From assembly GCF_023053635.1 (NCBI RefSeq), contig NC_086172.1:66080681-66144680 (forward strand): 64,000 nucleotides of DNA. The letters are read 5' to 3'. The DNA is from Elgaria multicarinata webbii (Eukaryota > Chordata > Lepidosauria > Squamata > Anguidae). Below are positions 48,470 through 61,100 of the stretch, piece after piece. Position 1 is the stretch's first letter; every line of letters begins with the position of its first letter. Under the pieces are notes generated by a model, which was given only the letters and a program-made list of their open reading frames with translations, did no database searches and was not told the origin of the DNA. The position numbers were made by a program, and so were the translations under genes.

Positions 48470-48978
48470 AGAAGAAAAATCTTTAAAGTGTTTTTATTGT
48501 TCTTTTTAAAGAAAAAAAGCAAAATGCTGTATGTATTAATGGATTACATCCAACATTACATGAGCAGGCCTCCACTTGCGCAATAGAACTTCACCGTCTT
48601 TCCCTCCCCCTGCAGCCCCTTATGCTTCCCCCGAAATGTGCTCTGGGGAGCCACCCAACCTTCTGGAATGGATTGGGGGAGCACAGATGGGAGGGGGAAT
48701 CACCCATCGCCCCATTCTGCTGACAGAAGCCTTCTGACATCAGAGGGATACTCAGATTTCACCCAATAACTTTACCTTTAAAATAAGTATTAAATCATTT
48801 ATAGACTGTACTGGACATAACATTAATAGAGTGGATCTGCCTTTTGTTCAGTAAATAAAAAGATCTTATAAATATATATGTTTTTTATACATTCATGAAT
48901 CTAAATGTGCTGGTATTTGGTATATCTTTGTTGAGTGGCATGGCCGTTAGTGCGTCTGTCCAGCTGTTATTTCTCCAG
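48470..48978 (-). other. TGFBR2-like: TGFBR2-like 3' untranslated region (probable)
   Basis: Sequence after the stop on the - strand, AT-rich with no coding sign. A candidate AATAAA on the - strand lies at 48493-48498 (TTTATT on the + strand). The end is inferred. Confidence 0.45.
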
Positions 48979-49188
48979 TCACTGGATGTCTCTGTGAGTG
49001 TCTTGATCTTCATCTCTTGGACTACCCATTTTGCTTGCCTCATGGTCAATGCTGTTGTTGTTGAGGATGTCATCACAATCTGTTTGTGCCATTAGGTTAA
49101 ACCGCTCTGCTACGCAGTGGGCTGTGAGTCTAGCTTCGGGGTCATGATCCCAGCATTCTGTGATGGTGTCACACAGGAAATGCATTCC
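48979..49188 (-). CDS. TGFBR2-like: TGFBR2-like last coding exon (kinase end and C-tail; exon 7 equivalent)
   Basis: 210 bp including the TGA at 48979-48981; acceptor atttcag. It starts [20 protein letters not shown] and [10 protein letters not shown], the end of the kinase fold. The following C-tail of about 40 residues ([15 protein letters not shown]...DTHRDIQ) is acidic and shares no obvious sequence with the human TGFBR2 tail. Confidence 0.94.
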   Translation of the reverse strand, partial: GMHFLCDTITECWDHDPEARLTAHCVAERFNLMAQTDCDDILNNNSIDHEASKMGSPRDEDQDTHRDIQ

Positions 49189-52100
49189 CTGAAATTGAAC
49201 AAGGAACATGGAGATTAGCACGCTGAAGGTAGGGAGAAAGGAAAGGATTAGACATCAAAATAAGGAAGATGTAAGATTACCATACTCCCAGTTTAATTGT
49301 GCCTCACTCCAGTTATTGTCTAATTTTCAAGGGCCAGGGTATCTGAAAAATCACCTCCTCTATGAGTCTGCCCAAAACTTGTGGTTGTCATGTGAAGACG
49401 TGAGGCTGGTGCACACTCATAACAGGGTCTTTTGTGTAACAGCTCCCCAGATGTAGAAGGCCCTCACCAAAGAAGTTATGCTGGCTTCAGCCTTAGTGTC
49501 TTTTAGCCAGCTGGTGAAGGTTATAATAGTTAGTGCCAGGTATTATTATTAATCACTAGTTTTAAAATATGCTTTAGTATTTTTTGTATTTTTATGTATT
49601 CTAACCGGTGTATTTTTATTGTTCGTCACCCGAAGCACTCACTGATCGGAGCGGTGATCCAAAAAAATTCTAAAGGAATAAATAAATAACCTGGACTCTC
49701 AGGAATTGTGAATAAAAGTCTAAAATCTTAAGAATATGAACATTTATTAAAGTATTTTCTTTCACTGCCCGGAGTCAATGGTATTACTCATCGCACAGTT
49801 TTTGTGCTAAATGACACTTTGTTCTCAGAAGGATAGTAATGTGCAGTATTAGTCAACCCTGTGCATCATTTTTTATTCAGTTTGATCCTCCACTGACAAA
49901 ATGTAGTTAATTTTTTATTTATTTTTTTGCCTCTAGTAGGTATTCCTGGCAGTGTAACTTCAGAGTGAGCTAATGACTTTTCACTTAGCTATAATCTAAA
50001 ATCTGTTTGCCTACACAAAAAAGTATAACCTCTCAGGCTTGGCCTACATATGCCGCAGAAAGAGGCACTAGGATAGACTGCGCCACTTCGGACTGTATGT
50101 GGGGGTGGTGCTATGTTTTTGAATGCCCACCTGAATTTAAGAACTTTCTGCAAGTGGCAGGGCTAAAACCTTTTTCCCTCTCCTGTGCTACTTTTCGATT
50201 TGTAGGGAATTATTTAGCTTGGGGAGCATTCAAAAGTGGAATCTCTTCCTGTAGTTTGAACTGGTTTAATTTTGTGAACTGGTTTAATTTTGTGAACCGC
50301 CCAGAGAGCTTCGGCTATTGGGCGGTATAGAAATGTAATAAATAAATAAATAAATAAATTTTGCCGCCTCATTCTGCTGCATGTGTCAACTGACCTTGTT
50401 TCCAAGAAATAAAATTGTACCTGGAGCCTCCCCCTGCAAAAGCAACAGTCTTATGGCCCCTTACAGACTATCAAATATGTTATAGCATAAGCTTTCGTGG
50501 ATTAGAGCAGGAGTGGGCAAATGTCAGGCTTACAGGCTCTACTTTACCTTTCAGTAGAATACTGAGGTCTGGCTGCCAGAGCCAGGTGCAACATAGTGGC
50601 CCTATTAGCTCACAGGGGGTTGGTGTTACGTTGAATTGAGGGTTGTCATTACGTTCAAATCTGGGACTCTAACTTGCTCTTCAGCCAAAAAGGTTTCCAG
50701 AATAGCTTAAAACTGATCAGTAGTAAATAAGACATTCTCTGCCTGCCCTTAGGTTTACAAAAGAAAAAGTTGGTGAGGAGGGAAGAGGAAAAGAAACAAA
50801 CTCAGGTGCCAGTTCTGAAAGTTAGAAAACGTCTTAGAACAATTGGCCTGAATAGAAACAGTTCAGGGAGAAGAGCCAAAGGGAGCTGGTCTCTCAGCAA
50901 AGCCAATGGAATGCCCGGGGAGCAGAGGGTGTGAGTTTGGGGGGGAGGAGGGGGGAGGCAAAAGCAGGGAAGAGGGAGAAGGGGCCTTCGGTGGCACCAT
51001 GCCCAAAGGCATCCAGAAGTATGTCGCAGGCCTCGACAGCAAGGCTATTCTTACATTCATACCACCCTAAATAGTGTTCTTCTTTTACATGCCTTTTATC
51101 TCTTCACTGCTTTTATGGCTTACCTGATGCACCATCCAGTTACTTGGTATCTCTGGACGCCCTCGACCGTGCAGGACGATGTCTCTCATAACCTCCATGC
51201 AGGGTTGCTCCCGGACCTTCGATCCAAATGGTAGCTCATAACTCTTGACGTCTGAAGGGAAGCAGTGTTGGGGTAGTTCAGATATGGAAACAACTTACAT
51301 ACCTGTATTATTTACCCTGTGCATGTTGGAGCACTGCTGCGTTGCCACCAAGCACATTCACAGGAAGTGGTTAATAAAACTACCTCCAGTGGAGGCTAGC
51401 TGTGAAATGAGTGGAAGACCCAGCTCATAAACAGTTATGGACAAAAGCTGCAGTCTCCGGAGGATGCATAATGTGCCATGTTGTAGGACACAGCAAAGGG
51501 TGCTAATTCTCACAGCGTTTGTACTTCCTTCCACGTTCATCATTTGTAACTTAGGTCCAGTTACACTAATGCTGCATAGCTCCACTTTGGATTAGCAGGA
51601 GAGGAGGGCATTACTGTTACTGTTTTAAAGCCTGGCTATGTGAAGAAAAATATAAAAGTTTAAGGAACACAGTAATCTTCATGACTGCATTTAGAGTCCT
51701 GTGATACTCCAATGATCTCCTTCACTTGGTCCTTTTGACTTTTTAGCATGATCTAAAACAGCGTTCTTCCCTGCAAGCTCCAAGGGCCACTGGCGACCCC
51801 CAATCACCTCAAGTGCAGCTCTCTGCCTCTCTCTCTTTTTGCAGTAGCTCAGCAGGGGCTCTCCAACTAAGCCGTGTTGCTTGCTTTAGCAGTACACTAG
51901 CCACTGTGATCTGGACTACTGAAGGACTTGGGAGTTAGGAGACCTAACTGCTCAGCTCTAAAATGGCCGGTGGAGGGGGAGGCAAATGCAGGAACAATGA
52001 GCAAATTAGCTGTGGTGGGAGGAGACCAAGAAGCAAAGGGCAATCTGCACCACAGCAGGGGCTGGAGGGGAATCAAAATATGGATGAGAGAGAGAGCAAC

Positions 52101-55100
52101 ATAGACTTGTGCTATGCAATTTTACGGCACTGGGTAGAGATGGGGGGGTGGATTTATCCCAATCCAAGCGCCAAGTGAGCTTTGAGAATTTGCCTTCTTG
52201 CTAACTGACTGACTAATGCCTGGCTTGGCTGATGTGAAGGACTGGGCTTGCTGGAACAGGCAGGCTTACATTGCCCATAGGGCAGCGGTGGAGAACCTGT
52301 GGTCATCTAGATGTTGTGGGACACCAGCTTCCACAATCCCCAGCCAACATGGCCAATGGTCAGGAATGGTGGAACTTGTAGTCCAGCAACATCTGGAGAA
52401 ACACCGGCTCCCCACCCCTGTCCCATGGGCCTGTAAAGAAGCAGGACTTGAAAGACAGACGCTGCTGGTACAGTCTTACCTCCTATAGCGTCACACCTGG
52501 AGGCTATCTCCCATAAAACCAGAGCCATGGAATACACGTCCATTTGTTTGAAGGACTCCAAATCTTCAAGATTCACTCTGGATTCCAAAACTTCAGGAGC
52601 CATGTATCTGGCCGTCCCCACCTGACCATAAATTGAGACATTACAAGGTGTGTGTGAGGAAGAAGCCCATGTTGTTTCCAAGTTAAAAGGCGGCTGCAAT
52701 GTGCACTGTAAAATCTGGGATACAGAGGACATTTGATACTTAGAGATTCCTTTCAAAGGCTTTGGATATGGGATCAAAAATGTTTTTGAAGACTCCAGAG
52801 TTTTGTCCAAGTGTATGATAGCCAGGAATGTTTTTAGCATAGACTTTATACTGAGCGTTGAATGGTTGCTATGCAACCTTTCCACAAACATGAGGCATAT
52901 AAGAAGCTGCCTTATACTGGGTCAGACCATTGACCCATCTAGCCCAGTATTGCTGACACTGACTGGCAGCAATGGCTCCCTAGGATTTCAGGCAGGACTT
53001 TTTCCTGCCCTACCTGGAGATGCCGGGAATCAAACCTAGAACCTTCTGCATGCAAAGCAGCTGCTCTACTACTGAGCCACAGCTTCTGTTTCAGGGTATG
53101 GATGAAGAAAACTAAGGACCAAATTTGAGGTGACACCGAATCGGATGCATCTTTCCTTGTTTTTTTTGGTTTTAAAGGGGCCTTCGACAGCTGTGAGTGT
53201 GAATGGAGAGGATCAGGAAGCAGAGACACCAGACTGCTCAACTCTACCGTGGGCAGTTTTCTGCTCAAATTGGTCCACCCACCCCACAACGTACACACAC
53301 TTCTGTTGTTTTTCCACCATAACAGAAAAGAGTGTGTCTTGGGGAGAGAGGACTGCATGCAAAAAAGGGCTAGAGAGGGAACGATTACATAGCCCTACAC
53401 CTTTGAACCACTCAAACTCTCAACTTTTCATTTAAAAAAATAATGTCAGAGGCAAGAGACATATCTCTACTTATTCTTTCTTGAACAGGGGTGCGGAAAA
53501 CGACAGCCCTCCAGATATATGTATGTATGTATGAATGTTTGTATGTTTTACTAAATTTATATGCTGCTCAACCGGCAGATGCCCTCAGGGCAGATTATAT
53601 TGAAAAAAACCTAAATCAACAGTGCAGTAACAACCAAAACAATAAGTACAGCAGTAAAAACAGCAAAGTATTAAAACGTTCAAATATGAAAGAGCTGGCA
53701 GTAAAATTAATAATCAGAGCACCAATTTAGAAATTAAATGCCCGAGGGAAGAGGAAGGTCTTAACCTGGCATCTAACTGTATACAGGGAAGGTACCAGGG
53801 GCGTCTCTCTGGGAACGGCATTCTTAAGAACATAAGCAGAGCCGTGCTGGATCAGACCAAGGATCCATCTAGTCCAGCACTCTGTTCACACAGTGGCCAA
53901 GCAGCCATCGGCCAAGAAGCAACACAACAGGACATGGTGCAACAGCACCCTCCCACCCATGTTCCCCAGCAACTGGTGCATGCAGGCTTACTGCCTTGAA
54001 TACTGGAACAGATGGGGCTGCTACAGAGAAGTTTATTTCCCTGGTAGCAACCCGTTGCGCCATTGTTGCCAGCAGCACTCAGAGAAGAGTGATTCTTCTC
54101 CAAAAATAATTTTAGCAATTGGTCAGTACCATATGGGAGATGTTGTTGGACTAAAACTCCCATCATGCCTGACCATTGCATAATCTGTCTGGGATTGATG
54201 GGAATTGGAGTTTAGCCATATTTCAAGTGCTCCATCCCTGTTCTAGAGGCCATGCAAGGCATCTATATGGCATTCCAAAACAAATTGAGCAACAAAAGTG
54301 ATCCTGAGCCAATATTGTACCAGCAAAGCAAACACAAGGCTCACTTAAATGAATAAAGATGCCATTTAAGAAGCAAAAATTAATACAATGCAATCCACAA
54401 TAATTGGTAGCATACTGCTTCCCATGCCTTGGACGGGTTCAGCACTTTCCTTTACCATCAGAACTGCCGGCCCTCCATCCTCAGGGCCTGCCAGACGGAC
54501 TGTATTGCCGGAGCGGATCTGCCTAAGCAAGGGGACAGGCCAGGCCTCTAACTGTAGGGTAAGGTGGGCGTGCAGTTGTTTGGCAAGCTGAGCCGAGGTC
54601 CGTACCAACTAAGGGAATAAGTGCAGGCAGCAAGTCGTGGGTTATGTGCGGTGAAACCAAGGGTCTTGTTTATGTGTTTGTTCATTAGGGTTATACCCAA
54701 CCTTTCCTCAAGGAGTTCAAGGCAGCACACATGGCTATTTCCCCTACCATTTTATCCTCACAATTGTTTGAGGTGGGAATGAGACAGGAACATAGGTAGA
54801 TATAGACTGTGAACTCTACACAGCTCATTCCTTGGTATATAGGCCATAGGCCAGGAGCAGGCAAAGTGATGTCCGTGGGCACCAAAATCATATATGTCCC
54901 CTTTTCTTATTGGCAGTAAGGATAGCTGTGAATTAAGTTTCTTTTGCTGCTAAAAACTGTGGGTTCAAAGGAATTGTTTACTGTGTTGGGGCTCAGAAGG
55001 AGAAGAAGAGCCCTGCCCTTTTTTGTATCTGGTCACTGAGGGCAGGGCTCCTGCAACTTTAACTGTTGCGATGAAGAGGGAATTTCACCAGGGACTGCAT

Positions 55101-58100
55101 GCATACAAATGGCACCTGCTGAAGTTCCCTTTTCTATACAATTGTTAAAGTTACAGGAGCCCTGTCCTCCTTTCCACAGAGTCACCTTAATGAAGAGGGC
55201 ACAGGTCTACTGTCAGGAAAAGGACATTTTTAGAGAAAGAGGGAGGTGCAGTGATTCAACAAGTAGGCCAGGCAAGACTGGAGCGAGGCAGAGGTGTTGG
55301 CAAACCTACTTGCAGCCCAGAAAACTTGCTTTTTCAAGGGAGAGGAGATTGCTCAGTGAACAAGACTGCAGCTCAGCTCCAACAGAAACCACCCCTTTTG
55401 CAGGGGGTGGTACTGACAGTATTGACACATAGCAAAGTACGGATTTAGTGAAATCTGTTTTTCATGGATTATCAGGCATCTTTTTTTTTTTTTTGCTCTT
55501 TGATAAAACTGTTTTTTATGGTGTGGGATAGGAGAATTTCATTCAACTTGCCACATTAGCACAAACCCATATTAATATGCATTAGCTTTCATGTCCATTA
55601 GCTATTTGGGGTAGGGGGAAATGAGAAAATGTGCAAATCCCACCCACCCCCATCCACATTTTCATGTTTTAGTCTATGGACATAGAGCTCTACACATTTC
55701 AGCTTCCATAAGATCTGGAAACCCGATCATGCAAACTATGTATATGAGAAAGTATATGTGTAGGGAAGCTACATATGGAGGAGCCCCCTTTGCAGATAGG
55801 GAGGCTGGTTTGGAGGGAGCATGGAGCAGCACAATGTTTGGAGCCAGGCCATTGGTCCAGCCCCACAGTCCTTTCTATGCCTGAAGCAGTCTTCACGCGC
55901 ATAATGTCATCGCTCCCTTCGATTTTCCATCAAGCAGAAGAGTCTGCTTTGCTGGTTTCGTTCTAGAGCACTCACCTGTCCGCTGTTAGCAAAATCTTCC
56001 ACGGTTAAGGATGGATCCAGCCTCAAGGCAATTCCAAAATCACAGAGCACACATTCCTGTCCGTTCTTCATTAAGATGTTTGTGCTTTTGATATCTCGAT
56101 GGGCGACGGGGATCTTTGGGCTGCCGCTGGCTGTGTAGTCGCTGTGCAAGTGAGCCACACCGCTCACTAGGGAGCCGGCTGTCTTCTGCAAGTCCCTCCA
56201 GCTCAGAATATTCCTGGACAAATATCCCTTGAGGTTTCCCTGGCTGTGGTAGGCTGTGATGAGCCAATATTCTTTCTGGAGTCCTGAGTGTCTCTCCTCC
56301 GCCATGAGGAACTGGAGGATGCTCTCATGCTTCAGGTTGGCGTCGGTGAAGATCTGGCTTTCATTTTTCCAGGAAGCGTAGTCCTCGCAAGGGAAAATCT
56401 TCACTGCCACGGCCTCATACTGGCCGGAGGAGGCGGGCTTCAGTTTTGCTCTCCAGACTTCAGCAAACTGCCCTTTCCCCACTCTCTGGTCTAGTTCAAT
56501 GGGCAACAGTTCAGTGTTGCGGTGGATGTTGTTGGCGCAGGCTGAGCTCAGGGCGGAGTGGTTGTCCATCTTGACACACAGGATCTCATCATAGCCAGTG
56601 GCTCTGCTTGGTTTGGACAGCGTGTGACGCTGGGTTTGTTTCTGGGACCATTCCTTGGATCTCCTCCTCTGCCTGTGGGTTCGGCAGAGGTAGAATATCA
56701 CTGTTATCACGATGGCAACTAGCAGTGGCGGCAACAGGCTGATGGCTGCCACAGGAATTATTTCCTTGCTTTGTAACATAGAATATCCTATAGTGGAGAG
56801 AAAAGGGCGGGGGATAAGCTTCTACACATCCAAACTAGTTAAAACAAACAACTTTTCTCAGTGGCAAATGCATCCTCATAATAATTTGCCTTCTCCTGAA
56901 CCGTAGGCCCAAGACAGAGGACCAACTTTTTAAGCCAGTGTACCACTGCCCTACAATGTAGTCCCACTATTAGTATTGCATGGGGGGGGGGGGCGCACTC
57001 TGACGCTGGTTTAAATTTCTAGCCCAAAATCTCCCATACAGAAGACCCTTGAAGTTGCAGCAACGCAATGGTCAGCCTAGTAACGTTGCCCTCTGGACTG
57101 CCTCCCAGCTGAAACTTAGAACTAAGTTGCATGCAGAAGCCTGGTGTAATTTGCATGCAGTTCTGTTATGCTTTTAAATGTCTAACTCTCCCAAAAGTAT
57201 CCCCTCCCCACTCAACACACACACGAAATAAGACCTGAGTCAGAAAGAGCATGGACTTCTATCTTGGCAGCTACCTTTTTGGCAGCAAGGGTGGGAAGGT
57301 TGGGGGGGGGAGACGCTTAGGGCACTATCACAGCTTCAATAATTTATTTATTTATTTATTTATTTATTTATTACATTTTTATACCGCCCAATAGCCGAAG
57401 CTCTCTGGGCGGTTCACAAAAATTAAAATCATCATAAAACAACCAACAAGTTAAAAATACAAATACAAAATACAATATAAAAAGCACAACCAGGATAAAA
57501 CCATGCAGCAAAATTGATATAAGGTTAAAATACAGAGTTAAAACAGTATAATTTAAATTTAAGTTAAAATTAAGTGTTAAAATACTGAGTGAATAAAAAG
57601 GTCTTCAGCTGGCGACGAAAGGAGTACAGTGTAGGCACCAGGCGGACCTCTCTGGGGAGCTCATTCCACAACCGGGGTGCCACAGCGGAGAAAGCCCTCC
57701 TCCTAGTAGCCACCTGCCTCACTTCCTTTGGCAGGGGCTCACGGAGAAGGGCCCCTGTAGATGATCTTAAGGTCCGGGTAGGTACATATGGGAGGAGGCG
57801 TTCCTTCAAATAACCTGGCCCCAAACCGTTTAGGGCTTTAAATGTCAATACCAGCACTTTGAATCGGGCCTGGACCTGGACTGGCAGCCAATGAAGTTGT
57901 AAAAGGACTGGCGTAATGTGATCTCGCCAGCCAGTCCCTGTTAGTAAACGGGCTGCCCTGTTTTGTACCAGCTGAAGCTTCCGGACCGTTTTCAAAGGCA
58001 GCCCCACGTATAACGCATTGCAGTAATCCAAACGAGAGGTTATCAGAGCATGGATAGTCATCCATAGTCATCTCTCACCTTCATACAGGGGTGGGCTGGA

Positions 58101-61100
58101 GTGGGGTAACCTACTGAAATGGGAAGTTCATGCGGTGTGTCACTCTACAACTTTTCCTATCTCTGTGATCTCCCTAAACAAAAACCAGGAAATAGTGACA
58201 AAGCGCGGCAGTCATACATGGAAGGGAATAGGTCCTTGCTCCGTTAAAGCAGAACAAGTCAGTACTCAGGGCAGAGCAACAGCAACTACGGAATATTACA
58301 ACGCCGCCCACTCAGCGGTATTGCTGTATTTGAGGACCAATCCAAAGAACAGGCAAACCTCCCCCATATTTCCCATTGGCAACTTGGGGCTCATCTACAC
58401 CAAGCAGGATATAGCAGTATAAAAGCGGTATATGGTCTGTGTCAATGGGCCCCAGCAGTTGTCAGTGCAGTTCAATACCGCTATAATGCAGTAGTGTAAC
58501 TCCTACCTTTTATATACCGCTTTCATAGTGCAATATCCAGCTTGGTGTAGATTAGGCCTTGGCTGGCAAACATAGGAACATAAGAAGCACCATACTGGAT
58601 CAGACCAAGGGCCTATCTAGTCCAGCATTCTGTTTGCATAGTTGCCAACCATATGCCCATAGTGGACAGCCATAAGCCCACAAGCCAGATGTCAGCAAGA
58701 TTGCACCCTTCCGCTCATGTTCCACAACAGCTAGTATTGAGAGACATACTGCCCTTATTACTAGAGATAATACACAACAGTCATGACTATTATCCATTGA
58801 TTGAATAATGCTCCATGAAAATTTCTAATACAACCTTGCCCAATGGCAAAACGTTTTTAGACTACACCTCCCAGCATTCCTGACCACAGGCATCCTTGCT
58901 GGGACTGATGGGAATTAAAGTCCCAAACATCTGGAAGACCCCAGAGTGGGGAAAGCTGGTCTAATCCCCCTTTTTAAACCACTCAAAATCAGTAGCCATC
59001 ACTACACCTTCCAGTAGCAAACCCCATCATTTATCTCTGCGCTGTGTGAAGAAGTACCTCCTTTTATCTGTTCTGAATCTCCCACCAGTCATTTTCATGG
59101 GATCACCCCATGGGTTCTACAATTATGAGAGGCGGAGGGGGGAAATCTCCCTATTTACTTTTGCCACACCATATTGAGAGTATACCTATCTCCGAAATAT
59201 ATTGCTATATTTCTTATGTCCCCTGACCTTGGTTTTTATAGAACGGATTCCTTTCTGTCAGAGATACAGAGAACTAGGAGGCAGTCCTGGTTTCCTTTTC
59301 TTTACACTGCAGCATTTGTTTTCATAGAAAACAATTGCCTGCCGATCCTTCTTCAGGCTCATTGAACGAGCACTGCTAGGAACTGATGACTTTGCAACAC
59401 CGGGGTGGGTGGGGGGTGGTATGTGTGTGTGGGGGAGACCTACTTAAGCAGCTCATGGGAGTTATGTATACAGTCATTACTTCGGTGCTTGCCCACAGCA
59501 CTCCTTGAAAACGCTCTGAAAACACTCTGCTTTCCATTGAGTTTCACAGCTTCAGCGATGTTGTCATACCCATCAGGTAAACCCATTAGAGAAGTAGTAG
59601 GAGATAGCCAGGCCTCACACTTTCCAAAACAAACTTAAATTATATCATTTGAGGCTGATCTTGCGGTTTGAACTCGGTGCCTATTTTAGAAACATTCACA
59701 GTTTTGCTGAAGTTAGCTGGGGCAGACATTTTTTGGAAACTGCCAAGGAAAACAGCCCAGTGCGTTGGGTTTCTTTTTCCAGTATCTGAATTGTAGGCTG
59801 CACCCACTGAGGTCATTCAGCCAAGGTTTTTGCTTGCGGGACGGTTCCTGAACTTCTCTTTGGCTATTATATTTGGCCAAGAACCCTCTCAGTAATGGTT
59901 TTTATTTGAATTTCATGACGAGCAGTGGGGGACTACGCATATCTCAACGCAGTGGGACAAAGAAGTCTTATCTCACTTGTACTGAAGTAACGCCACTGGC
60001 TCCCAGTAAGTTTCCGAGCTCAGTTCGAAGTGCTTTTAAGCCGTACATGACATCGAACCGAAATACCTACTGGACTGCCATCTCCCAGTTCAAATTTGCC
60101 TATTCACTGAAATAGGCATTGGAGGGCTTTCACCAAAGAGGATGAAGTGAGGTGAGTGGTGACTGGACAGAGCCTTTTCAATGGTGGCTCCTTGCTTTTG
60201 GAATGACCTGCCCAGCAAAGCTTGCTTGGCACCCTCATCACTATCATTCAGGAACCAGGCAACAACAACAACAACAACCAGTTTTTCCAGGCTTTTAAGA
60301 ACTGCTGATGTTAGCATTTTTAACTTCAGACAGTTTTGATTTTACTATCAGTTTTAATGGGCTGTTGCTATTTTAATTCCCATGCCTTATTTTATTTTTT
60401 CTATTTTATTTAGTATTCTTCCCTTAGAATAATATGATAATTAATAGCAGGGCCATTTATATTTTCGAAAGGCCTAGAATAAATGTGTTACCAGCATTTT
60501 CCATCCCTGTTCTCTTGGGTTTCTCTATTCAAGATCTAGTAGCTGAGTTCTTGTAAAGATGCTTAATTTCCATCAGCAAAAAGATTTGGCTCAGTCATCT
60601 AGAGTTCATATGAAGCTACTTTATGCTGAATCTGACTGCAATCTACTTTCTATAACATTCTGACTGGCTGCAGCTCTCAAAGTTCTCAGAGAGGCATCCC
60701 AGCTGCTACCTTCTGCCTAAACATAGTTCATTTATTTTTCCTCCTCCCTCCAATTCCTTTTTCCTGGTTTTCAAGTAACAACAACCCAGAGTTTGGGTTA
60801 TGCCTTATCCAGAGTTTACCCATGGTTTGTCTACCAGGCAATCACACAAAGTGCATGTTGTTTTTCAGTTCTTGGATTCATTAATTCCTTCCTCCGTCAC
60901 ACACTCCCTCCTTGTATCTCAAATGCATTGGCACTGTAGTATTAGTATGTAGAGTGGACATGTTTGTTTCTTCTTACCACTCTTGCCTGCTGTCTCTGTA
61001 GCTGAGCAAAAGAACCCATGAACAACCAATGGTTCTGAGTTCACATGTAATGACAACCCATTATTAAAACTATCCAGAGTTCACAATCCAACAACAAACC

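Noticed and set aside
52939-53358. 139-codon open frame on the - strand
   Set aside because: Much of it is the tRNA-headed SINE read through; the rest shows no family resemblance.
55907-56779. A 290-codon frame starting at ATG 56777-56779 as a stand-alone kinase gene
   Set aside because: It is one exon: an acceptor lies just upstream and a donor at 55975. The kinase continues in three further exons, and the frame past the donor is intronic.
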